Source of the DNA: Candidatus Nitrospira allomarina
GTDB taxonomy: Bacteria; Nitrospirota; Nitrospiria; Nitrospirales; UBA8639
Direction: 5' to 3'
Length of the DNA stretch: 64,000 nucleotides
Assembly: GCF_032050975.1 (NCBI RefSeq)
Contig: NZ_CP116967.1
Location: forward strand, 3,593,001 to 3,657,000
This document shows, piece after piece, positions 54,619 to 62,987 of the stretch (positions are counted from its first letter, which is position 1; the number at the start of each line of letters is the position of its first letter). The translations under genes and the position numbers were made by a program. The notes beneath the pieces are model-generated. The model had not been told where the DNA came from, did no database searches, and saw nothing but the letters and a program-made list of their open reading frames with translations.

Positions 54619-55170
54619 CTAATCGTCGAGCAGCAGATGTCCAAATACCGAGAAGATGCCGATCATGATGCCGGTCACAAATTGCGCATGCACAAAATAG
54701 GAGAACTTTTTCAAATCCTGTGGAGAATATCGCCATGTCAGGAAAAATCCAAACATGCCCTGCCACAGCACCAGCGCCAGGACGGCCGGAAAAAATAAGA
54801 TGTCGGCGTGCAGGCCGAGCATCGCGATGTGCAACAAGATGACCGCGATGGCGGCAATCCCCACGTAGACGTGCGTGCGATTCAACACATTGAGAAGGGT
54901 GCTGAATGGTGGAATCGCAGACATGTCGTATTCGTCGGGGACAAGTCGCTGAAGGAGGCCACCCTGACCACACGCCAACTTCAACAACGTTCTCCCATAA
55001 ATAATGCCCAGTGCCCAGAGGCCGAGCGTCCCGAAGCCTTCCCCGATTTCGCGCAGAAAGGTTTCGTGCTCGGGATCATCAGGCCGATTCGGATAGAGAG
55101 AGAGGAAGTATCCAAAGGAGAGAAGAAACACACTGACCGTAAAGATGAGGATTCGTTTAAGATTGCTCAT
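54619..55170 (-). CDS. Membrane protein with cytochrome b-like histidines
   Basis: A 183-aa inner membrane protein with four to five hydrophobic segments (LIFTVSVFLLSFGYFLSLYP, YVGIAAIAVILLHIAMLGLH, FFPAVLALVLWQGMFGFFL, FVTGIMIGIFSVFGHLL). His residues in NRTHVYVG, LLHIAML, YFVHAQF and FGHLLLDD are at places where heme b could bind, as in cytochrome b561-type proteins. That is inference; no quinone-site motif is evident. The gene is alone on the minus strand between the GIY-YIG and MFS genes. Confidence 0.6.
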   Translation of the reverse strand: MSNLKRILIFTVSVFLLSFGYFLSLYPNRPDDPEHETFLREIGEGFGTLGLWALGIIYGRTLLKLACGQGGLLQRLVPDEYDMSAIPPFSTLLNVLNRTHVYVGIAAIAVILLHIAMLGLHADILFFPAVLALVLWQGMFGFFLTWRYSPQDLKKFSYFVHAQFVTGIMIGIFSVFGHLLLDD

Positions 55171-55304
55171 GCGAAGGTTCCCGCTTGGTTATTGCGAGTG
55201 TTGCGGATGTCTTGTCAATGGTATCGGATGGAAACACATATGGGAATGGGACGGCAGGCATACCTGTCGTGTATCGATTGGTTTCCTGGTGACACGCCCC
55301 GGGT

Positions 55305-56792
55305 TCATTCCGAAACGTTTTCATTCCCCTGACACTCTGCTTCCGAAGCCACTCCCCGATTTCCCGCCGTGCGGCGGTACATGCCGACTGCGAGGGCGAG
55401 GGCGATGAGGATGAGCATCGCGGCGACGGCGAATGTGCTCCGCATACCCCTGGCCACGGCCTCGGGAGGCGCCGTGGTGATGTCGATCGTGGCCGAGGCA
55501 AAGGCGAACACTGCACCCATCACGGATGCCCCGGTGATGCGCCCGAGGTTGCGCGAAAGGTTGAGCATGCCGGATATGACGCCCCGCTGGTCCGGACTGA
55601 TACCGGTCATGACGGCGGTGTTGTTGGCCGTCTGGAATAACCCATACCCGGCGGTGATGACAACGATGGGAGCGAGGTAGCCGGAAATACCGAGTGTCGC
55701 CGGCAGCACGGCCAGGAGGAAGGAACCGGCCCCCATGCCGATGAGCCCGACGATCGCCACGCGTGGTGCGCCAAACTGGTCCGCCATGCGCCCGGCGGGC
55801 ACCCCGGTTAGCGCGGCGACCAGCGGCCCGGCCGATAAGACGAGTCCCACCATCGCCGCATCGAGGCCGAGCGCACGAGAGAGATAGAACGGCCCGACGA
55901 CGAGCGTCGCCGTCACCACGGTCGTGACAAGTGCGCTCATGGCGAGGCTTGCACTCAGCAGGGAATCGCGGAACACCGCCAATCGGATCAACGGCGAGGC
56001 GGTTCTCGCCTCGACGTGCACAAAAAGCCCGACGCCAATTGCCGCAGCCAGGAGCAGCGCCAGATTGAGGGCACCGAAACTGCCGCGACCGAGCGTCACG
56101 GCGAGGGCATAGGCCGCGAGCGTCAGCGCCAGCAGAAACGTACCCACATGGTCGAATCCGGCCCGATCCGTCTCCGGCCCGCGGCGATCCACGGGGAGGT
56201 AGTGATGCGCGAGAAGAAAAGTCAGCATCCCCAGGGGTAGGTTGATGAGGAAGATGGCCCGCCAACCGAATCCGGCGATCAGCACGCCGCCGAGCGATGG
56301 ACCGAGAGCCGTGCCGATTGCGGACATCGTGCCGAGCAGGCCCATGGCGCTCCCGGTCCTGGCCTTCGAAACCGTCTCACCGACAAACGCCATGGAGAGC
56401 GCCATCATGATTGCCCCACCGAGGCCCTGCGCCGCCCGCCCGGCAATCAACAACCAGAATGTGGGCGCGACGGCGCACAGGACCGAGGCGACCGTGTAGA
56501 GGAAAATTCCGGCTAACAGCAGCCGGCGCCGACCGATGATATCACCGAGCCTTCCGACGCTGACGATCAGGGTCGTGGCAGCGAGAAGATATGCGAGGAT
56601 CACCCACTGGACTTCCTGGAAGGAGGCGGTGAACGCCCGGGCCAATGTGGGTAAGGCCACATTGGCGATACTGGTATCGAGCGAAGAGAGCAACATGGAA
56701 AGCGACAGGCTGACGAGCGCCCATCGTATCGTTGGTTTCCGTTCTGCACTTTCATGGACGACCGTAGATTGGTTCGCAAGAATTGTCTTCAC
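55305..56792 (-). CDS. MFS drug-efflux transporter, DHA2 (14-helix) type
   Basis: A 495-aa transporter of the EmrB/QacA group. The marks are SSLDTSIANVALPTLARAF (motif D1), VSVGRLGDIIGRRRLLLAG (motif A), and GLGGAIMMALSMAFVGETV near motif C. The start at GTG 56792 follows GGAGGG; a longer frame upstream lacks similarity. It diverges from a LysR regulator with which it shares 142 bases of promoter DNA, so the regulator probably controls it. The local GC content is higher than average. Confidence 0.9.
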   Translation of the reverse strand: MKTILANQSTVVHESAERKPTIRWALVSLSLSMLLSSLDTSIANVALPTLARAFTASFQEVQWVILAYLLAATTLIVSVGRLGDIIGRRRLLLAGIFLYTVASVLCAVAPTFWLLIAGRAAQGLGGAIMMALSMAFVGETVSKARTGSAMGLLGTMSAIGTALGPSLGGVLIAGFGWRAIFLINLPLGMLTFLLAHHYLPVDRRGPETDRAGFDHVGTFLLALTLAAYALAVTLGRGSFGALNLALLLAAAIGVGLFVHVEARTASPLIRLAVFRDSLLSASLAMSALVTTVVTATLVVGPFYLSRALGLDAAMVGLVLSAGPLVAALTGVPAGRMADQFGAPRVAIVGLIGMGAGSFLLAVLPATLGISGYLAPIVVITAGYGLFQTANNTAVMTGISPDQRGVISGMLNLSRNLGRITGASVMGAVFAFASATIDITTAPPEAVARGMRSTFAVAAMLILIALALAVGMYRRTAGNRGVASEAECQGNENVSE

Positions 56793-56877
56793 CTTACCCT
56801 CCGCGATTTTGGCCACTCTCGACCTGTCATGATCCAAAATATACTCTCTGCGGTGACCTGGCGGAAGACGCACCACT

Positions 56878-56894
56878 TGCACTGTATTCGTGCA
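56878..56894. promoter_or_regulatory. Candidate LysR operator
   Basis: TGCAC-N7-GTGCA is a perfect palindrome in the divergent region, 41 bases before the LysR start and 86 before the MFS start. Position and shape fit a LysR-type binding site. Confidence 0.45.
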
Positions 56895-56934
56895 TGAGAC
56901 GCTACATCACAAAAAACTATGCTACAATCCCTGC

Positions 56935-57831
56935 ATGTCGACCCCTGATTTCAATCTGCTGATCACGCTCGATGCGGTGCTCGCGGAAGGGAGTGTGGCG
57001 CGCGCAGCCCGACGGTTGCGGCTGAGTCCGTCGGCGATGAGCCGCGCGCTGGCGCGCTTGCGTGAGACGATTGGCGATCCGCTGTTGGTGAGGGCCGGAC
57101 GCGGTCTCGTTCCCACCCCCCGGGCGCTCGAACTCCGCGAGCGGGTCAGTCAGCTCGTGCAGGACGGCGAAGCGGTGCTTCGCCCGGCCGGAAAGCTCAA
57201 CCTCGCACAACTCGTCCGGACGTTCACGCTCCGGACCGGCGAAGGCTTTGTCGAGAACTTTGGACCGGCTCTCATTGCCCGCATCGGCAAGGAAGCGCCC
57301 GGCGTGCGGTTGCGCTTTGTACAGAAGCCCAACAAAGACAGCACGCCACTTCGCGAAGGGATCGTCGATCTGGAAACCGGCGTGGTGGCTGACACAACGG
57401 CCCCCGAGGTGCGCGCGCAAGCATTGTTTAGCGACCGGTTTATCGGCGTCGTGCGAAGAGGGCACCTACTGAGCAAGGGGAAGATCACGCCCTCCCGGTA
57501 TGCTGCCGGAAAGCACGTCATTGTCTCGCGGAGGGGTCTCGACAAGGGAACGATTGATGAGGCCTTGGAGCTTTTAGGTCTGAAACGGGAGATCGTAACG
57601 ATCGTCGGTGGTTTTTCGGCCGCGCTGGCGCTCGCCCGGGGTTCCAACCTGATCGCCAGTGTTCCCGAACGACACACCGGAAATCTGCGCACCGGCATGC
57701 AGAGCTTTCCCCTTCCGTTCTCCACCCCGGAGGTGACGGTTTCCTTGCTCTGGCACCCCCGGCTGGATGCCGATCTCGCGCATCGCTGGCTTCGCGGCCA
57801 CATCCGGGAAATCTGCGCGGCGATCCGCTGA
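56935..57831 (+). CDS. LysR-family transcriptional regulator
   Basis: A 298-aa regulator. The winged helix-turn-helix is at the start (FNLLITLDAVLAEGSVARAA, RLRLSPSAMSRALARLR, RAGRGLVPTPRALEL). The effector-binding domain follows from about residue 90. The start at ATG 56935 matches the conserved N-terminus of the family. It is divergent from the DHA2 pump and likely activates or represses it. The signal molecule is unknown. Confidence 0.92.
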   Translation: MSTPDFNLLITLDAVLAEGSVARAARRLRLSPSAMSRALARLRETIGDPLLVRAGRGLVPTPRALELRERVSQLVQDGEAVLRPAGKLNLAQLVRTFTLRTGEGFVENFGPALIARIGKEAPGVRLRFVQKPNKDSTPLREGIVDLETGVVADTTAPEVRAQALFSDRFIGVVRRGHLLSKGKITPSRYAAGKHVIVSRRGLDKGTIDEALELLGLKREIVTIVGGFSAALALARGSNLIASVPERHTGNLRTGMQSFPLPFSTPEVTVSLLWHPRLDADLAHRWLRGHIREICAAIR

Positions 57832-58121
57832 AGAGGTAGGTCTCTCCCCGTCCACCAGGACAATCTTGCCGATTGTCTGCAGAATCCAGGGCTACCCATC
57901 GAGGTGAAGGATCGGTCGTGAAGATCGCGGCTGGCAACACGACGGCTTGCTCAACTCCTAGAAGCCAGGCACGCCGCTTGTGAGATCACGGCACTGATCA
58001 AGTGCCCTGAGGTTTGATCTTCCTATCCCTTATCCGGGATACCCTCCAGACCATTCAACCCGTGAGCCGCATCGACCGCTACACATCCCGTTGTCATGAA
58101 GAATTGGTCTTCTTATGGTCC
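57832..58121. other. Non-coding stretch, no gene seen
   Basis: No gene or repeat was recognised between the LysR stop and the next hairpin repeat. Confidence 0.35.
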
Positions 58122-58338
58122 GACGCCTGCCGGCTGGCCCAGGGAGGGACGCTCTTATCTGTTGGCGGACCGTGTTTGAGCCCGGCGAGTTGGTCCGCTC
58201 TTCTAGGGGTTGGCGTCCCTCCCCCTCAATAATGCCAGACGGGGCGACGTTTTGCATGGTGCGTCTCGAAGAGCGCGACCCTTGTTTGGGTCCTTTTCCC
58301 GAAAGAAAAGGACCTCGGCTGCCGGGCCGAGACCCGGC
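58122..58338 (+). repeat. Three-hairpin repeat, subfamily A with extension (locus 16)
   Basis: H1 58122-58248, the same extension as locus 6 (GGTGCGTCTCGAAGAGCG), H2 with the C-G closing pair (TTTTCCCGAAAGAAAA) as in locus 10, and H3 GCCGGG/CCCGGC around CCGAGA (58321-58338). Confidence 0.85.
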
Positions 58339-58506
58339 AATTTCTGACACACATAAATTATTTTCACACCATTGCGAAAGATCAACCTTCACTCGCGCCA
58401 CATTCAACACTCATGCTGCTCAGCGAGATGCTTCGTAGAGCCTGCCTGAGTGGAGTCGAATGGTCTCAGCATACCAATAAGAACAAGGAGACATGACCAC
58501 TGCGAC

Positions 58507-58584
58507 TCAGGACTTCCCGTTTGCCGCCGCTTTCATGGACGGGGAAATGCGCTTGCGAGGAACGTCCACCTTGAATATCCCGTT
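58507..58584 (-). pseudogene. Copy of the tex 3' end (copy 1)
   Basis: On the minus strand the frame reads GIFKVDVPRKRISPSMKAAANGKS and a stop, against VLEVDVPRKRISLSMKAAANGKS at the end of Tex. Similarity also extends about 14 bases beyond the stop. No upstream part of tex is present. Confidence 0.75.
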
Positions 58585-58611
58585 GTCATTCTGAGTGCAA
58601 CGAAGAATCTG
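58581..58611 (+). repeat. CATTCTGAG-type half repeat
   Basis: GTTGTCATTCTGAGTGCAAC followed by GAAGAATCT directly abuts tex copy 1. The same junction occurs at 60403-60432. Confidence 0.65.
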
Positions 58612-58784
58612 TGTCCAACCCACGCACCTATTACTCAACTAGATGCTTCGTAAAACCTGTTCTAGACGAAGTCCAAAGGATCCGGATGAAAAAGTCTTGC
58701 AGAGGTTGAACAAGCGCACCAATGCTGAACAGGAATTGTTAGGGTAAATTGGCTGTTAGAGGCGAGATGTAATTGAGCCCCACG

Positions 58785-59192
58785 CTACAGAGCTTGAACA
58801 AAACGAGCCAATTTGGCTTTTTTGGCTACCGACACCAACTTGGCGTCATCCGTGACAAGCGTGATGGATTCACGTTCGGCCAGGGCCAGGTACAAGCAGT
58901 CATACACAGGGTGATTAAATTGAACGGCAAGGCCAAAGGCCTTTTGGGCCAGTTCTGAAGACGGCACAATATGGTCAAAGATCATTGAAACATTGGTTAC
59001 TATGGCTTGACCTTGCACGGGGGTGACCTCCTGATTCTTGACCTTTTTCCAGACCACATTGCACATTTCTGGAATAACAACATCCGGGGCAATAAATGAG
59101 GCGCCCTTGTCAAGAATTTTTCTGGCAGCCGAGGAGCGGGGTTCCTCGATGAACCACTTCAGGCCCACATTGGCATCAATGACCAGGGTCAC
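58785..59192 (-). CDS. vapC: VapC-family PIN-domain toxin
   Basis: A 135-aa PIN ribonuclease. The four acidic residues are present: Asp in VIDANVGLKW, Glu in VIPEMCNV, Asp in VYDCLYLALA and Asp in LVTDDAKL. It cuts specific RNAs, often initiator tRNA. It overlaps its antitoxin gene by four bases. This locus looks intact. Confidence 0.92.
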   Translation of the reverse strand: MTLVIDANVGLKWFIEEPRSSAARKILDKGASFIAPDVVIPEMCNVVWKKVKNQEVTPVQGQAIVTNVSMIFDHIVPSSELAQKAFGLAVQFNHPVYDCLYLALAERESITLVTDDAKLVSVAKKAKLARFVQAL

Positions 59193-59419
59193 CGGTCACG
59201 ATCCTCCCTCAGGAGAACCGTGGAGTCGGTTTGCGGAGTGGAGGGAGTCATGGCACGAATATGATCGACCAAGCTTCGGCGATCTTCGATTGTGGGCTTA
59301 GCGGCTTCGGCCAGAATACCCCTGAGCTCTTGTTCAAGGGAATGCCCTCGCATTTCAGCTTTAGTTTTTAAGGCGGCGATGATGTGATCATCAAGGTTTC
59401 GAACAATAACTTGGCCCAT
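59189..59419 (-). CDS. vapB: FitA/VapB-type antitoxin
   Basis: A 76-aa antitoxin with an Arc-type ribbon-helix-helix (QVIVRNLDDHIIAALKTKAE, GHSLEQELRGILAEAA) and a C-terminal part that wraps the toxin. GGAGGG precedes ATG 59419. It should repress its own promoter. Confidence 0.92.
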   Translation of the reverse strand: MGQVIVRNLDDHIIAALKTKAEMRGHSLEQELRGILAEAAKPTIEDRRSLVDHIRAMTPSTPQTDSTVLLREDRDR

Positions 59420-59771
59420 CTCTCACCCTCCTTTGATGTTAGCAAAAATGATATCACTCTTTCGATTTAGTGGCAAGGTCCTGCGGGTAAGATCAAGTCA
59501 CTAAAGAGGTAGGTTTACTCCTTGTGCGATTACCATCAAATCTTTTCAGGTGAACTTGCCTTCCTCGACAACGCCATGAGTTTGCGGGAATGGTGCCCTC
59601 TCACATCAGTCGGTCATCCAGGACGTGTGCTCTTTCATTGGTCGTTCCCCATTCAGCAAACAGCGTCTGAACGGAAAGGAAAGATTGCGTCTTCCTTCCG
59701 TCCTATATTGCCAGGCTCCCGCCTCCATCTTAAACTAGTCTATAACTAGTCTAAATAAGGAGATAGTCGTT

Positions 59772-60044
59772 ATGCCTGAAATTGGGGCCTATGAAGCCAA
59801 AACACATTTACCCAAGTTACTCGAGCGGATCCAAAAGGGAGAACGATTTACCATCACCAAACATGGGCGGCCCGTGGCCGAACTTGTCCCCGTGACCCGC
59901 AAGGACCCCAAAGCGGTTCGCCAAACCATGAACCGCATCCGTTCTTACCGGGAAACTCTTCGTAAACGGGGGGTCAGCACCCAGCGCCTTCTCAAAAAGA
60001 ACGAAACGCTTCGTGATTTGGCTCATCTGGGCCACCGATACTGA
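59772..60044 (+). CDS. Phd/YefM-family antitoxin
   Basis: A 90-aa antitoxin. The Phd fold is visible in IGAYEAKTHLPKLLERIQKG and RFTITKHGRPVAELVP. The C-terminal tail is basic and helical. It is coupled by ATGA to a VapC-like gene with an internal deletion, so it probably lacks a working toxin. Confidence 0.88.
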   Translation: MPEIGAYEAKTHLPKLLERIQKGERFTITKHGRPVAELVPVTRKDPKAVRQTMNRIRSYRETLRKRGVSTQRLLKKNETLRDLAHLGHRY

Positions 60045-60271
60045 TGCCGTTTGTCCTAGACAGTTCGGTCGCATTGGCCTGGGTCCTTGATGCCACCTCT
60101 ACTGAACGAGCACTGGAAGAAACTATGACCTTAGCCCGGAAGTACGAATTAACCACCTACGACGCCTCATATCTTGAGTTAGCCAAGAGACGTGGGACGC
60201 CGCTGGCTACATTTGATACCAAGCTACGCCAGGCCTGTGTGTTAGCCAAAATCCCTGTTTTACCGTCCTGA
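60044..60271 (+). pseudogene. VapC toxin with in-frame internal deletion
   Basis: The 75-aa frame starts MPFVLDSSVALAWVLDAT (first PIN strand with Asp) and jumps to ETMTLARKYELTTYDASYLEL and PLATFDTKL (third and fourth acidic sites). About 50-55 residues of a normal VapC are absent, including the segment with the second acidic residue (usually in a LExANAL-type helix). The frame is open, so a protein could be made, but a PIN active site cannot form. Confidence 0.78.
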
Positions 60272-60337
60272 AGCCGTCTTGCCACAAGCCTCGCAAAAGG
60301 GAACAGTTCACTTACTCACCGAGCACCATCAGATCCT

Positions 60338-60404
60338 TCCATTTGCCGCCGCTTTCATCGACAGCGAAATACGCTTGCGGGGAATGTCCACCTTGAATAT
60401 CCCG
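60338..60404 (-). pseudogene. Copy of the tex 3' end (copy 2)
   Basis: On the minus strand GIFKVDIPRKRISLSMKAAANG matches the C-terminus of Tex, whose own copy ends at 60479. It shares the GIFKVD start and the abutting TTCTGAG repeat (60403-60432) with copy 1, so the two copies are closer to each other than to tex. Confidence 0.75.
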
Positions 60405-60478
60405 TTGTCCTTCTGAGGGCAACGAAGAATCTGGGCCCAGCTCGCAGTCACATGACTTAGCGAAATGACCACCCCGAC

Positions 60479-62632
60479 TCAGGACTTCCCGTTTGCCGCC
60501 GCTTTCATCGACAGCGAAATACGCTTGCGAGGCACATCGACTTCCAGCACGGTGACTTTGACCTGTTGATTGACCTGCACCACCGTGTTGGGATCGCTGA
60601 CAAATTTATTGGCGAGTTGACTGATATGCACCAGACCATCCTGATGCACGCCGATATCGACGAACGCGCCAAAGGCCGTGACATTGGTCACCACCCCGGA
60701 CAGAATCATGCCGGGCGTGACCTGTTCGATGGATTGCACCCCTTCATCAAACTTTACGGCTTCAAATTGTTGGCGCGGATCACGGCCGGGCTTGGCCAAT
60801 TCAGTGAGGATATCCATTAAGGTCGGTTTGCCCACGTCCTCGGTGATGTATCGATTGAGATCGATCGTGCGTTGCCGGGCAGGATCCTTCATGAGATCCT
60901 TCACGGTGCAGCCTAAGTCTTTGGCCATCGCGTTGACCACAGCATACCGTTCGGGATGCACGGCGCTGGCATCCAGCGGATGCTCGCCATCGGTGATGCG
61001 TAAAAATCCGGCCGCTTGCTCAAACGCTTTGGCTCCCAGGCGCGGGACTTTCTTTAAGGCGGTTCGGCTGGAAAACGGGCCATGTTCCTGTCGATAGGCC
61101 ACAATATTCGTGGCAAGTTGCGGACCCACACCGGAGACGGCCGTGAGCAGTTGCGGACTCGCCATATTCACATCCACCCCTACCCGATTGACACAACTGA
61201 TGACCACATCCTGCAACCGCTGTTTCAAGATGCCCTGATCGACATCATGTTGATATTGCCCGACGCCGATGGCCTTGGGATCGATCTTCACGAGTTCGGC
61301 TAAGGGATCCATAAGCCGTCGTCCGATCGAGACAGCGCCACGCACCGTCACATCGTGATCGGGAAATTCCTCACGTGCGACCGGGGATGCGGAATACACG
61401 GACGCGCCGCTCTCGTTGACCATGACAATGGGGATAGCGGTTGGTAATTTCAAAGCACGGAGAAACGCTTCGGTTTCCCTTCCGGCCGTCCCATTGCCCA
61501 CCGCGATCGCCTCAACCTGAAAACGCTGACACAATTCCACAACCGTCTCTCCCGCTTTGGCGGCCCCGCTGGCTCCCAGATGCGGAAAGATGGTCTCCGT
61601 ATGACGCAAGGTGCCCTGGCGGTCCAGACACACCATTTTACATCCGGTGCGAAAGCCGGGATCGATCGCCAGCACGGTCTTCTGTCCTAGCGGGGGGGCC
61701 ATGAGCAGTTGCTGAACATTTTGCGCAAACACTTCTATCGCTGTTTGATCGGCGCGGGTTTTGGTGACCAGGCGGGTTTCGGTTTCCATTGAGAGAGACA
61801 AGAGCCTGGTAAAACTGTCCTTGATCGCCAGGGTGACCTGCTCCGATGCCGGCCCTTTTCCTTTGAGAAAGAGGCGATGCAAAATCGACAGCGCTTCGGG
61901 TTCCGGCACCATCACCCGAAAGGACAGAAACCCTTCTGTTTCTCCACGCCGCATGGCCAGGACCCGATGTGAGGGCGCCTTGGCAACCGGCTCTTCCCAT
62001 TCAACATAATCCCGATACTTGCTGGCTTGAACATCTTTCCCCCGCACCGCAGTGGTCTTGAAGATCCCCTGCTCCAGATACAGCGCTCGCATGGAGGCGC
62101 GGGCTTGCAGATCTTCGCTGATCCATTCGGCCATGATATCGCGCGCGCCGGCCAATGCGTCCTCCACGGTCTCCACACTGAGTTCCGGGTTGAGATATTT
62201 TTTCGCCTCGGTTTCGACATGCAATTGGGTCTCTTGTGCCCAGAGGCTCAACGCCAACGGTTCCAATCCCCGCTCTTTCGCGATCATGGCCCTCGTGCGG
62301 CGTTTGGGGCGGAAGGGTAAATAGATGTCTTCCAATTCGGTCATGGTTGCGGCCGCGTGCACCTGCCCTTGCAGCACGTCGGTGAGTTTGCCTTGTTCCT
62401 CAAGCGAGGCCAGGATGACGTCCCGCCGCTTATCCAACTCCCGAAGCTGCGCGATACGATCCCGAATGGCGGTAATCACGACCTCATCCAACCCGCCTGT
62501 GACTTCTTTGCGATACCGTGAAAGAAACGGCACCGTGGCCCCGTCATCCAGCAGGCTCACCGTGGCTGCCACCTGCTTATCGGAAATTTTCAGTTCCTTC
62601 GCAATGGTCTGATCATGCAATGCTGAATTCAT
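60479..62632 (-). CDS. tex: Tex family RNA-binding transcription accessory protein
   Basis: A 717-aa cytoplasmic nucleic-acid-binding protein related to eukaryotic Spt6. The domains in order are the Tex N-terminal helical part (KELKISDKQVAATVSLLDDG, FLSRYRKEVTGGLDE), a YqgF/RNase H-like domain (VLAIDPGFRTGCK, about residue 335), helix-hairpin-helix repeats (ASPQLLTAVSGVGPQLATNI), and a C-terminal S1 domain (ILSGVVTNVTAFGAFVDIGV, GLVHISQLAN, RKRISLSMK). It affects transcription and RNA metabolism. Two short copies of its 3' end lie downstream. Confidence 0.95.
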   Translation of the reverse strand: MNSALHDQTIAKELKISDKQVAATVSLLDDGATVPFLSRYRKEVTGGLDEVVITAIRDRIAQLRELDKRRDVILASLEEQGKLTDVLQGQVHAAATMTELEDIYLPFRPKRRTRAMIAKERGLEPLALSLWAQETQLHVETEAKKYLNPELSVETVEDALAGARDIMAEWISEDLQARASMRALYLEQGIFKTTAVRGKDVQASKYRDYVEWEEPVAKAPSHRVLAMRRGETEGFLSFRVMVPEPEALSILHRLFLKGKGPASEQVTLAIKDSFTRLLSLSMETETRLVTKTRADQTAIEVFAQNVQQLLMAPPLGQKTVLAIDPGFRTGCKMVCLDRQGTLRHTETIFPHLGASGAAKAGETVVELCQRFQVEAIAVGNGTAGRETEAFLRALKLPTAIPIVMVNESGASVYSASPVAREEFPDHDVTVRGAVSIGRRLMDPLAELVKIDPKAIGVGQYQHDVDQGILKQRLQDVVISCVNRVGVDVNMASPQLLTAVSGVGPQLATNIVAYRQEHGPFSSRTALKKVPRLGAKAFEQAAGFLRITDGEHPLDASAVHPERYAVVNAMAKDLGCTVKDLMKDPARQRTIDLNRYITEDVGKPTLMDILTELAKPGRDPRQQFEAVKFDEGVQSIEQVTPGMILSGVVTNVTAFGAFVDIGVHQDGLVHISQLANKFVSDPNTVVQVNQQVKVTVLEVDVPRKRISLSMKAAANGKS

Positions 62633-62987
62633 ATTTTCATTCCATCCTTACTGAATCCTGAGTGAAATGGTAATCACGAGGCGCTCGTCACACCCAAAGC
62701 CCGATTCCAGATACATCTTCCCGGCAAATCACTTGGGCGGTGTTTTCGGGACCCATCGGTGTTCTCCCAAACCCGGCTCAACATCATCCGGTCGCTTCGT
62801 GTACGACAGACCGCACGACCGTGCCTCCAGACAGGAGCAGACTTTCCATACCGACCACAAGCCATGCCCTCAAAATGGACACCCCGTGTTCTCAATGGAG
62901 TTGATTTTTCGTGCGGCCGTAATATGGCCTTTATGGAGTAGACGGGATATACTCGTCAACTTTCGATCTCAAAAAAATGAGGATACC
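62633..62987. other. Divergent intergenic region, no gene seen
   Basis: The DUF3313 gene frame stays open through here, but the translation has no family similarity and a signal peptide starts only at 62988. It probably holds the promoters of tex and the lipoprotein. Confidence 0.4.

Noticed and set aside
38828-58338. CRISPR array
   Set aside because: The repeats are long, irregularly spaced, in both orientations and not separated by uniform spacers. No cas genes are present.
62667-62987. N-terminal extension of the DUF3313 lipoprotein
   Set aside because: The extension is not conserved, and the signal peptide with lipobox begins at 62988.
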